Shown here in pieces: positions 1 to 5,104 of a stretch of 6,163 nt of DNA. The notes under the pieces are model-generated. The model made no database searches and had not been told where the DNA came from. It worked only from the letters and a program-made list of their open reading frames with translations. The DNA lies in the NCBI GenBank assembly GCA_003233295.1, contig QILJ01000419.1, positions 1 to 6,163 on the forward strand. Reading direction: 5' to 3'. How positions within the stretch are numbered: the stretch's first letter is position 1; each line of letters opens with the position of its first letter. Origin of the DNA: Ignavibacteria bacterium (GTDB lineage: Bacteria; Bacteroidota; Ignavibacteria; Ignavibacteriales; Melioribacteraceae). The translations under genes and the position numbers were made by a program.

Positions 1-233
1 GTAATATACTAATTCCTTTGCACTTTTACAACTGGAAATGTCCCCTAACCCTTTATTTAACAATCATTTAGCAGCTTTTCAGCAAACCCTACTTAATCAC
101 TCAGCTATCTAAATGAACAATTTCCAAATAATAAAATACAAATAAGCAACAATGTTCAAATAACAATTACTAGAAGCCTTTGAATAACCTATTTTTACAA
201 TCTGTTTTTAGTAATATTACTTTAATATTTGCT

Positions 234-267
234 GTTCTCGGGAAGCGTAGCTCCTAAATGGAGCAAA
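234..267 (+). repeat. Small palindromic element resembling the tRNA T-loop insertions
   Basis: The core is a perfect 5-bp hairpin, GCTCC (250-254) / GGAGC (260-264), with loop TAAAT. The whole stretch runs GTTCTC, GGGAAG, CGTAG, CTCC-TAAAT-GGAG, CAA. This is the same order of blocks as the T-loop insertions at 4572-4599 and 5154-5181 (GTTCTC, CCGAAG or CCAAAG, GGA, CTCnTAnnGAG, GAA). The resemblance was found by eye and has mismatches. Flanking TTGCTG (about 229-234) and CAGCAA (about 270-275) can extend the foldback. Confidence 0.45.
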
Positions 268-322
268 ATCAGCAATAAATGTTATTCCAAAAAAATAGAG
301 TTGTTACAATATTTAGGTTATG

Positions 323-356
323 CTCTGTAAGAGTTCTGTGAAAGAGTTCTGTGAAC
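323..356. repeat. Tandem 13-base repeat starting with a mini-hairpin
   Basis: GAGTTCTGTGAAA (331-343) is followed directly by GAGTTCTGTGAAC (344-356). Just before and overlapping it, CTCTGTAAGAGT (323-334) is the exact reverse complement of 12 bases (4585-4596) in the T-loop insertion of the expanded tRNA-like unit. CTCT-GTA-AGAG is itself a 4-bp hairpin. Confidence 0.5.
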
Positions 357-482
357 AAAGCCTCCTACTAAACATTCATTCGATGAATTTGGGGTTTTTG
401 AATATTGGTATTTGTAATTTATTTGATATTTGTTTTTAGGGTTTTGTAATTTCTACTTATAAGGTTTTAACACAAAGCAAAT

Positions 483-1673
483 CTAGTTGTCATTTTCTTT
501 TGGTTTTTTATGAATAATCGGAACTATAATTCGAACTTTACATGGTGACGGTTTACCATCCTTAATTCCCGGTTCAAATTTTGTACGAAGAATTGCCATT
601 TCTACAGCGTTACCGCTACCGTAACCAATATCGCTTATTACTTTCGTATCAATAACTATCCCGTATTCGTCAACATCTGCTTCAACAATAACAGCACCTT
701 CAATCTTCTCACGCTTAACAATAGCCGGCATATCGAGATTATCCAATATTGATTTTATCCCTTCTCTAGGTCTGGCGCATTGGTCAATATCACACGAAAA
801 GTTCTTAAACACCTTGTGAACTTTTTTTACAGTTTTAGTAGCACTCCTCAGCGAGTCTGTTTTTAAACTATCACTGTTTAACGAAATTTCTTCCGATGGA
901 GAACTGTAATAATACTGCAGATCACTGCTCAGAACAAAAGGTATCTTGAATAGTACATTACTCTCAACTGCTTTATCGTTTAATTGTCCAGGTAAAAACT
1001 TAGTAGCTTTAACCGCTTCAATTGCCGCCTCGTCACATCCAAGTCCTAACCCCCTAAGTACGTTCACTTCTTTTACTTTTCCTGTTGAATCAACCCTTGC
1101 AACGAGTGTAACATAGCCTTCAAGTCCATAAAGTTTTGCATGCTCTGGATATTTAAGGTTAGCCATAATATCTGTCATTCCTCCAACCGGTTTGGGGCAT
1201 ACGTCAGCTCCTTCACAGATAAAGAGATCATGGTTTTTCTGAATATTGTTCTGAGTGTTTCCATATTTGTAAGCATCAACTGGGGCAATATAGAGAGAAT
1301 CATAGTCAACTTTTACGACCTTCATCAGACTACCTTTCTCATAAGTTCTAACTTCTTTTAATCCGCCATTATCATAGTAAAATTTTGTAATACCATCGCG
1401 GATGCCATCCTTGATCGAGACTTCTTCCTTAACTAATCCGGTTTCATAAAACTCCCTTGCCACACCGGTTAGTTTGCCGTTATCGTAAGTCTTTTCCGCC
1501 TTCAGATTGCCGTTTTCATAATACCAGTAACTTGTCCCTTCCAGAACATCATTTGCAAAGAATATCACCCCATCAACTTTTCCGCTTGGATAATATGTAT
1601 AGAGAAATCCATTCTGTGCTGTAGCACTAATGGAGAGCAAAAGAAAAAGTATAACTAAAAATCTATTTCGCAT
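483..1673 (-). CDS. Exported protein with MORN/YwqK-type repeats and two TonB C-terminal domains
   Basis: The 396-residue protein starts with a Sec signal peptide (MRNRF, then a hydrophobic stretch to ATAQ at about residue 20; no lipobox Cys), so it is probably periplasmic or secreted. Residues 26-115 hold YwqK/MORN-like repeats (YYENGNLKAEKTYDNGKL, FYETGLVKEE, FYYDNGGLKEV). Two TonB_C-like domains follow, about 160-248 (KYPEHAKLYGLEGYV, DSTGKV, CDEAAIEAVKATKFLPG) and 299-388 (DEYGIV, AVEMAILRTKFEPG). Each is preceded by a Cys pair, C153/C159 and C294/C299. In TonB proteins this fold contacts outer-membrane receptors, but this protein has a cleavable signal instead of the usual membrane anchor and proline-rich linker. 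It is therefore unlikely to be a classical ExbB/ExbD-coupled TonB; a role in binding or scaffolding at the envelope is inference. It is divergent from the L,D-transpeptidase-like gene. No Shine-Dalgarno sequence is seen before the ATG. Confidence 0.85.
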   Translation of the reverse strand: MRNRFLVILFLLLSISATAQNGFLYTYYPSGKVDGVIFFANDVLEGTSYWYYENGNLKAEKTYDNGKLTGVAREFYETGLVKEEVSIKDGIRDGITKFYYDNGGLKEVRTYEKGSLMKVVKVDYDSLYIAPVDAYKYGNTQNNIQKNHDLFICEGADVCPKPVGGMTDIMANLKYPEHAKLYGLEGYVTLVARVDSTGKVKEVNVLRGLGLGCDEAAIEAVKATKFLPGQLNDKAVESNVLFKIPFVLSSDLQYYYSSPSEEISLNSDSLKTDSLRSATKTVKKVHKVFKNFSCDIDQCARPREGIKSILDNLDMPAIVKREKIEGAVIVEADVDEYGIVIDTKVISDIGYGSGNAVEMAILRTKFEPGIKDGKPSPCKVRIIVPIIHKKPKENDN

Positions 1674-1702
1674 TAAATTCGTTCAGTAATTATCATAAGG
1701 AA

Positions 1703-1715
1703 ATGCAAATATAAT
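1703..1715 (-). promoter_or_regulatory. Candidate promoter box (TATATTTG) for the TonB-domain gene
   Basis: Read on the minus strand this is ATTATATTTGCAT, which contains the Bacteroidota-type TAnnTTTG box about 33 bases before the ATG at 1673. The same 13 bases occur on the plus strand before the divergent gene. No clear TTTG partner is visible at the upstream (-33) position, where TATG is the nearest match. Confidence 0.5.
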
Positions 1716-1746
1716 GAGATTGAAGTAAATTACATATGATAAAATT

Positions 1747-1783
1747 TTTGACAATGTTCTAATACAAATAATTATATTTGCAT
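1747..1783 (+). promoter_or_regulatory. Candidate promoter for the L,D-transpeptidase-like gene
   Basis: TTTG (1747-1750) lies 22 bases before TATATTTG (1773-1780), close to the Bacteroidota promoter pattern, and the box ends 28 bases before the ATG at 1809. The upstream element can also be read as a perfect sigma-70 TTGACA (1748-1753), but the matching -10 (TATATT) would then be at an over-long 19-base spacing. The first reading is preferred because the same box is repeated on the other strand. Confidence 0.5.
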
Positions 1784-1808
1784 CAATTTCAAAAAATAAT
1801 ACTTGGTT

Positions 1809-3083
1809 ATGCAAAACATTAAATATTTAATTTTACTTATCACGGTTTTACTAATAGCTTCAACTACTGTCAGCTTCTCACAAAATAAAATCAATAGGTC
1901 AAAACTGTATTCCGATTTCGCTCTTAAAAAAAGCAGACAAGAATATAAAAACGAACTGAATAAAAAAATCAAATCTGTTTTCGGTAAAGAGTTAAGTTCT
2001 TCAAATGAGGACAAATGGAAAAGTCTTTTTAGAGAAGTTGGATTATACTACTATAGAACTGGCGATGTTTACAATGCAGTTGAGAAAGCTGTTTCGTACA
2101 GCCCGATAGCATCCATAAAATTTAACCGCGCTCTTGTAGAAACGATCTTAATCCTTTATCCGGATAAGTTCTCGGATTTCATAAACAGAATTTGGCAAAC
2201 GACATACGACCCAACTTTGTTTGCTTATACCACTAATGCTAAACTTAGTCATAATGACAGCTTAAATGTAAGAAAGCAGTATTCAGCAGAATTAAAAAGA
2301 AAATTTCCTTACTGGAAAAATATTCCACAGCTAAAATTCTTAAATTATTATTTGCTAAATGATAAAACAAAAACACCCGACTTAAAAGAGCTGTTCGCTT
2401 ATCCATTCATGAAAGGTAAAACGATAATTTTTTCATTACAGAGGAAGAATAGAACTTACCCGGGATTGACAATAATCAAAAAACCCGATGGAACATTTGT
2501 TAAGGATGAGAATGATTCGATCTTTTATGTTAAACAGTTGGCAATATCTGTTAGCGGGCTGCCCGGATATTTGAGCCAAGGCAACACACCTCAAGGAATT
2601 TTTTCTGTTGTAGGATTTTATGTTTCCCCTACTCCTTCGATTGGACCGACCGCAGCAGTGCTAACAAGAATTCCATTTGAAGTGCCGACAAAATTGTTTT
2701 ATCACGGCGCTGTAAAAGACAAAACATGGAAGTTGGAAGACTATAAAAATTTATTACCTAAAAGCTGGAAAGATTATCTCCCGATATACGAATCGTTCTA
2801 CGCTGGGAAAACCGGCAGAAGAAAAATTGTAATGCACGGCTCTGTTGATGATCTGAGTTTTTACAAAGATCTACCTTACTTTCCGCTTACTCCTTCAAAG
2901 GGTTGCTTGACCACTACGGAGATTTGGTCAGAGGAAACCGGCAAGAATATTAAAAGCGATCAGACAAGATTAATGAACGCGTTCTTTTCAACCGGGGAAT
3001 TGGAAGGCTTCTTAGTAGTAGTTGATATAGATGATAAAGAAAGTGACGTAACTATCGACGAAATCCTACCTTATCTTAACTAA
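1809..3083 (+). CDS. Exported L,D-transpeptidase-like (YkuD-fold) protein
   Basis: The ATG at 1809 (424 residues) is preferred over an in-frame TTG at 1803 because it puts the basic/hydrophobic signal peptide (MQNIKYLILLITVLL to about SFSQ25) directly at the N-terminus. Residues 30-200 are mostly helical and not recognised. About residues 205-405 carry the YkuD signature: a strand region ending in GNTPQGIFSV (258-267), MHG with H343, and SKGC with catalytic-type C366 (residues 363-366). In YkuD enzymes the His/Cys pair forms 3-3 cross-links in peptidoglycan or attaches proteins to it in the periplasm. Here the residues after the Cys are LTT rather than the usual [IV]-R, and the protein is long for the family, so the substrate could differ. 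It shares a promoter region with the divergent TonB-domain gene and stands alone downstream. Confidence 0.8.
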   Translation: MQNIKYLILLITVLLIASTTVSFSQNKINRSKLYSDFALKKSRQEYKNELNKKIKSVFGKELSSSNEDKWKSLFREVGLYYYRTGDVYNAVEKAVSYSPIASIKFNRALVETILILYPDKFSDFINRIWQTTYDPTLFAYTTNAKLSHNDSLNVRKQYSAELKRKFPYWKNIPQLKFLNYYLLNDKTKTPDLKELFAYPFMKGKTIIFSLQRKNRTYPGLTIIKKPDGTFVKDENDSIFYVKQLAISVSGLPGYLSQGNTPQGIFSVVGFYVSPTPSIGPTAAVLTRIPFEVPTKLFYHGAVKDKTWKLEDYKNLLPKSWKDYLPIYESFYAGKTGRRKIVMHGSVDDLSFYKDLPYFPLTPSKGCLTTTEIWSEETGKNIKSDQTRLMNAFFSTGELEGFLVVVDIDDKESDVTIDEILPYLN

Positions 3084-3110
3084 CCACTATGGACTGCAAG
3101 TCCATAGGTT
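3082..3110. terminator. Strong palindrome just after the stop codon; terminator or repeat
   Basis: CTATGGACT (3087-3095), loop GCA, AGTCCATAG (3099-3107) is a perfect 9-bp stem. AAC (3082-3084) and GTT (3108-3110) can extend it across a 2-base bulge. It starts inside the stop codon of the transpeptidase-like gene. It is not followed by a clean U-tract (TTTGGCTGC), so a terminator role is likely only by position. It may instead belong to a dispersed palindromic repeat family. Confidence 0.5.
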
Positions 3111-3369
3111 TGGCTGCAAATAAAATTCGTTTTGAAGCACCAAAAAACAAATAATAAGACACAAATAATTACTAAATTTCAAATTCCAATTTTAAAACAT
3201 TTGCCTTCTTATTTTATTTTTGTTTCTGTATCACTCTTTGTGCTTTGATAATTTATGACTTGGTATTTATTTGTTATTTCAATTTTGATTTTTGTCATTT
3301 AGTTCTAATTTTTTAGAAGCTAAAGCTAGATGCATAGTTTTATCTCCGAACTGAGACCAATAATTTTTT
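3084..3369. other. AT-rich convergent spacer, degenerate foldback
   Basis: No gene is visible in the 286 bases between two convergent genes. After the palindrome comes an A/C-rich half (about 3125-3190, with ACAAATAATAAGACACAAAT) and then a T/G-rich half (about 3210-3305, with GGTATTTATTTGTTATTTC). The two halves are loosely complementary, the same layout as in the 1-482 spacer. Confidence 0.5.
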
Positions 3370-4326
3370 TTATGTTTTCAGTTCATTCCATATCAATGCA
3401 GATGAACCCAATATAGCGGCATCGCCTTCCTTTAACCCGGAATTGACAAGCTTGATCTTACCCTTATAATTATTGAGGAGATTAAGTTCCATGTGCTTCT
3501 TTGTCGGGTTGAGGATCATATCTCCCGCTTGTGCAAGACCGCCGAAAACTACAATCGCTTCCGGACTTAAAATTGCAACAGCATCTGCTAATGCTTCACC
3601 GAGTATCTTTCCGGTATATTTGAATGCATTAATTGCAATCTTATCTCCACCGGATGCAGCATCATAGATTTTCTTTGCAGTCAGCTTGGAATATGGGATA
3701 TCACGCAAGGGACTACTATCACGATAATTTGCCAGCATCTCAGCGACAGTTCTTATAATTCCGGTAGCAGAAGCATAAGTTTCTAAGCATCCTTTCTTAC
3801 CGCAGCCGCATCGTCTTCCGTCCGGTATAGCATTTATATGTCCTAGCTCCCCTGCAAAGCCGTCATGACCATAAAGCACCTTACCGTCCACTACAATACC
3901 GCTCCCCAAACCGGTACCCAAAGTAACCTCAATAAAATTTTTCATACCACGCGCAGCACCGAATTTCATCTCACCAATTGCGGCGGCATTTGCATCATTT
4001 GTTAATGCTACCGGGATATCATGATATTTATGAACTAATTCTTTAACATTAACGTAACCCCAATTTAGATTAGGCGGGTTCTCAATTGATCCTTTATAAT
4101 AATTACCGTCAGGCGCTCCGACTCCGATCCCAATTAAATTATATTCTTCGGAATATTGTTTAAATAATTCATCAAACGTATTGAATATCCGTTCAAAAAG
4201 ATCTTCAGCCGGTTCCATTCTATTAGTTGAAATTGATTCCTTAAAAACGATCTTTCCCTTTTCAGTTACAATACCAAATACAGTATTTGTACCGCCAATA
4301 TCAATTCCCATGGTTACATCAGTCAT
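3370..4326 (-). CDS. ROK-family sugar kinase (glucokinase-like)
   Basis: The 318-residue protein has the full ROK kinase plan and usual length. The phosphate-binding DIGGTNT lies at 9-15 and the sugar-site/catalytic NDANAA at 110-115 (D111 is the expected base). A glycine-rich TLGTGLGSGIV follows at 135-145. ELGH (160-163) and the zinc-binding CGCGKKGCLE (173-182; C173, C175, C180, with H163) come next, and the C-terminal adenosine region is FGGLA (261-265). Members with this Cys-rich motif phosphorylate glucose or related hexoses with ATP in the cytoplasm; the exact sugar cannot be read from the sequence. There is no DNA-binding N-terminal domain, so it is a kinase and not a ROK repressor. 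The ATG at 4326 is supported by an AAGGA Shine-Dalgarno-like site 6 bases upstream. The gene stands alone, convergent with the transpeptidase-like gene. Confidence 0.93.
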   Translation of the reverse strand: MTDVTMGIDIGGTNTVFGIVTEKGKIVFKESISTNRMEPAEDLFERIFNTFDELFKQYSEEYNLIGIGVGAPDGNYYKGSIENPPNLNWGYVNVKELVHKYHDIPVALTNDANAAAIGEMKFGAARGMKNFIEVTLGTGLGSGIVVDGKVLYGHDGFAGELGHINAIPDGRRCGCGKKGCLETYASATGIIRTVAEMLANYRDSSPLRDIPYSKLTAKKIYDAASGGDKIAINAFKYTGKILGEALADAVAILSPEAIVVFGGLAQAGDMILNPTKKHMELNLLNNYKGKIKLVNSGLKEGDAAILGSSALIWNELKT

Positions 4327-4332
4327 ATTATA

Positions 4333-4337
4333 TCCTT
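4333..4337 (-). promoter_or_regulatory. Shine-Dalgarno-like AAGGA of the ROK kinase
   Basis: On the minus strand AAGGA is 6 bases before the ATG at 4326. It is notable because the other starts in the window have no such site, and it supports this start. Confidence 0.5.
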
Positions 4338-4351
4338 GATTATTAAGTGTA

Positions 4352-4359
4352 CAAAAATA
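4352..4359 (-). promoter_or_regulatory. Candidate TAnnTTTG promoter box of the ROK kinase
   Basis: On the minus strand TATTTTTG fits TAnnTTTG and lies 26 bases before the start codon, like the boxes before the two genes at the left. No good -33 element is visible, so this is weak on its own in AT-rich DNA. Confidence 0.3.
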
Positions 4360-4414
4360 TAAAAAAGAATGATAAAGATTTTAATTTGGCGAGATTATTT
4401 AGAACACTTTTTAA

Positions 4415-4422
4415 TATATTTA
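4415..4422 (+). promoter_or_regulatory. Possible promoter box before the expanded tRNA-like unit
   Basis: TATATTTA lies 16 bases before the first acceptor base of the tRNA-like unit at 4438, a reasonable distance for a -10/-7 element. It differs from TAnnTTTG in the last base. If real, it would mean that the expanded unit is transcribed. Confidence 0.3.
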
Positions 4423-4453
4423 CACCTTAAATATTTTGGAGAGGTGCAGGACT

Positions 4454-4506
4454 TCCCGCAAATAAAGATTGCGGGATAAAGGTTGCTTGTCCGCCTATGG
4501 AGGGAC
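4454..4506 (+). repeat. D-loop insertions of the expanded tRNA-like unit
   Basis: The D loop has two extra blocks around a remnant of the conserved part (AAAGGTTG, compare GTGGTTG in the normal gene). The first is the hairpin TCCCGCAA (4454-4461) / TTGCGGGA (4469-4476). The second holds GTCC (4489-4492) / GGAC (4503-4506) enclosing CC-TAT-GG (4494-4500). CCTATGGAGG is shared in part with the T-loop insertion at 5171-5179. Confidence 0.5.
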
Positions 4507-4516
4507 CTGCACGTCT

Positions 4517-4537
4517 GTCTGTAAGACTCCTTTGGAG
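4517..4537 (+). repeat. Double mini-hairpin inserted in the anticodon loop
   Basis: GTCT-GTA-AGAC (4517-4527) is followed by TCC-TTT-GGA (4528-4536). Insertion of 20 bases between the first and second G of the GGA anticodon (or one base earlier, which is equivalent) explains the difference from the normal tRNA exactly. GTCTGTAAGAC differs from CTCTGTAAGAG at 323-333 only by a swap of the outer base pair. Confidence 0.55.
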
Positions 4538-4574
4538 GAAAGTGTGTATACGTGCAAGTGTACACCGTGGGTTC

Positions 4575-4596
4575 TCCCGAAGGGACTCTTACAGAG
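4575..4596 (+). repeat. 22-base double mini-hairpin inserted in the T loop (copy 1)
   Basis: TCCC-GAA-GGGA (4575-4585) and CTCT-TAC-AGAG (4586-4596) lie between TTC and GAAT of the T loop. The same position and length are seen in the copy at 5157-5178. Removal restores TTCGAAT. Confidence 0.65.
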
Positions 4597-4660
4597 GAAT
4601 CCCACCCTCTCCGCAAACTAGGCTTGGAAGTACTTTTAATTTGTTCTTTATTGATATACT

Positions 4661-4747
4661 GGAGAGGTGCAGGAGTGGTTGAACTGGCACGCCTGGAAAG
4701 TGTGTGTACGTGCAAGCGTACCGTGGGTTCGAATCCCACTCTCTCCG
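4661..4747 (+). tRNA. tRNA-Ser (anticodon GGA)
   Basis: A complete 87-base class II tRNA. Acceptor GGAGAGG (4661-4667) pairs with TCTCTCC (4740-4746) with one G-U. The D stem is CAG/CTG (4670-4672, 4684-4686) with loop GAGTGGTTGAA. The anticodon stem is CACGC/GTGTG with loop CTGGAAA, giving anticodon GGA at 4695-4697, which reads UCC and UCU. A long variable arm, GTACG-TGCAAG-CGTAC, and a normal T arm, GTGGG-TTCGAAT-CCCAC, follow. Discriminator G4747 is typical for serine. CCA is not encoded (CAA follows), so it is added after transcription. This is the intact relative of the expanded unit just upstream. Confidence 0.95.
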
Positions 4748-4753
4748 CAACTT
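4738..4753 (+). repeat. 16-base direct repeat, left copy (tRNA-Ser 3' end)
   Basis: ACTCTCTCCGCAACTT here is identical to 5187-5202. The repeat covers the end of the T stem, the acceptor strand and 6 bases past the tRNA, and the two copies bracket the GIY-YIG ORF. This is the layout left by integration at a tRNA 3' end or by tandem duplication. Confidence 0.6.
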
Positions 4754-4829
4754 TAACAAGAGATGTTTTAATTATTTTCTTCTTGTTACGAATGATTAAT
4801 ATAACTAAAAAAGATTTTATTGAATTATA

Positions 4830-5051
4830 ATGTCTTATTTTTCTTACATTCTACATAGTTTGAAAGATGGAATTCATTACTATGTTAGTACATCAAATTT
4901 AGAGAAAAGATTAAAAGATCATAATTTAGGTAAAAGTAAGTTTACTAAAGGTCATAGACCTTGGGAAATAATTTATTTTGAAGAATTTGCTTCTCGTTCT
5001 GAAACAATTAAGAGAGAAATGTTCTATAAAAGTATTGATGGTAATATCTAG
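4830..5051 (+). CDS. Small GIY-YIG nuclease-like protein, probably decaying
   Basis: The 73-residue ORF matches the short single-domain GIY-YIG family (UvrC-N-terminal/YhbQ-like). It has YFSYIL (3-8) in place of GIY, YYVSTSNLEKRL (17-28) in the YIG-to-Arg region with R27, H31, KGHRPWEIIYFEEF (40-53), and SETIKREMFYKS with E63. Family members cut or nick DNA. Two faults suggest loss of activity. The usual glycine of YIG is Ser20 (AGT at 4887-4889, one base from GGT). An amber codon at 5049-5051 sits where these proteins often have Trp (KSIDGN-I-W-L). Beyond it the frame continues LKSKRII and stops at 5073-5075, a natural-looking family C-terminus, so the original gene probably ended at 5075. 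It lies between tRNA-Ser copies, bracketed by 16-base direct repeats, and may be a former mobile or homing-type gene (inference). No Shine-Dalgarno site is seen. Confidence 0.75.
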   Translation: MSYFSYILHSLKDGIHYYVSTSNLEKRLKDHNLGKSKFTKGHRPWEIIYFEEFASRSETIKREMFYKSIDGNI

Positions 5052-5104
5052 TTAAAGAGTAAAAGAATTATTTAATTTCTTTTTTAATTAGTTTTATTTT
5101 CTTT

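Larger units (their letters stand above)
1..482. other. AT-rich intergenic spacer without a gene
   Basis: No convincing reading frame is visible on either strand. The stretch lies downstream of the minus-strand TonB-domain gene. It contains an A/C-rich part (about 115-170, rich in CAAATAA), a mini-hairpin element at 234-267, a short tandem repeat at 323-356, and a T/G-rich part (about 390-452, rich in ATTTGTAATTT and ATTTGATATTTG) that is loosely the reverse complement of the A/C-rich part. No clear terminator with a U-tract was found for the gene ending at 483. Confidence 0.6.
4438..4613 (+). tRNA. Expanded tRNA-Ser-like unit with insertions in D, anticodon and T loops (possible pseudogene)
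   Basis: This 176-base unit is a paralogue of the normal tRNA-Ser(GGA) at 4661 plus 89 net extra bases, all in loops or the variable region. Acceptor GGAGAGG (4438-4444) pairs with CCTCTCC (4606-4612) over 7 Watson-Crick pairs, with discriminator G4613. The D stem is CAG (4447-4449) / CTG (4507-4509) around a 57-base loop (normal 11) that holds an 8-bp hairpin, 4454-4461/4469-4476. The anticodon stem CACGT (4510-4514) pairs with GTGTG (4542-4546) allowing G-U. Removing 20 bases (4518-4537) from the 27-base loop leaves CTGGAAA, the exact loop of the neighbour with anticodon GGA. The variable arm is TACG/TGTA around TGCAAG. The T stem is GTGGG (4567-4571) / CCCAC (4601-4605), and removing 22 bases (4575-4596) restores TTCGAAT. 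Either a pseudogene hit by several small elements or a structured, perhaps processed RNA; as it stands it cannot be a normal tRNA. Confidence 0.75.

Noticed and set aside
323..356. CRISPR-like array in the tandem 13-base repeat
   Set aside because: Only two adjoining copies with no spacers.
1140..1361. Plus-strand frame inside the TonB-domain gene
   Set aside because: Antisense shadow of a well-supported gene with a signal peptide and domains.
1803..1808. TTG at 1803 as start of the transpeptidase-like gene
   Set aside because: It adds only two residues before a good ATG at 1809 that heads a normal signal peptide; no ribosome binding site favours it.
1772..2014. Minus-strand frame over the start of the transpeptidase-like gene
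   Set aside because: Antisense shadow made of hydrophobic-looking reverse translation; no supporting motif.
3473..3667. Plus-strand frame inside the ROK kinase gene
   Set aside because: Antisense shadow of a gene with complete ROK motifs.
4438..4613. Group I or group II intron in the expanded tRNA-Ser unit
   Set aside because: The anticodon- and T-loop inserts are 20 and 22 bases and the D-loop excess is 46, far too short for self-splicing introns, and no conserved intron core is visible.
4395..4739. Minus-strand 114-residue reading frame across both tRNA-Ser(GGA)-like units
   Set aside because: It is the antisense of tRNA sequence ([13 protein letters not shown] is the reverse of the T arm and variable arm), a well-known source of false proteins.
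4754..4788. TAACAAGA / TCTTGTTA inverted repeat after tRNA-Ser(GGA) as a terminator
   Set aside because: The 8-bp AT-rich stem has a loop of about 19 bases and no U-tract after it; too weak to call.
4552..4830. Plus-strand frames over the tRNA cluster (4497-4682 and 4552-4830)
   Set aside because: They read through tRNA genes and their insertions, with no recognisable protein and no start signal.
5049..5051. Amber read-through by a nearby suppressor tRNA-Ser
   Set aside because: The two intact tRNAs have anticodons GGA and CGA; neither reads UAG, and the broken copy has no anticodon arm.
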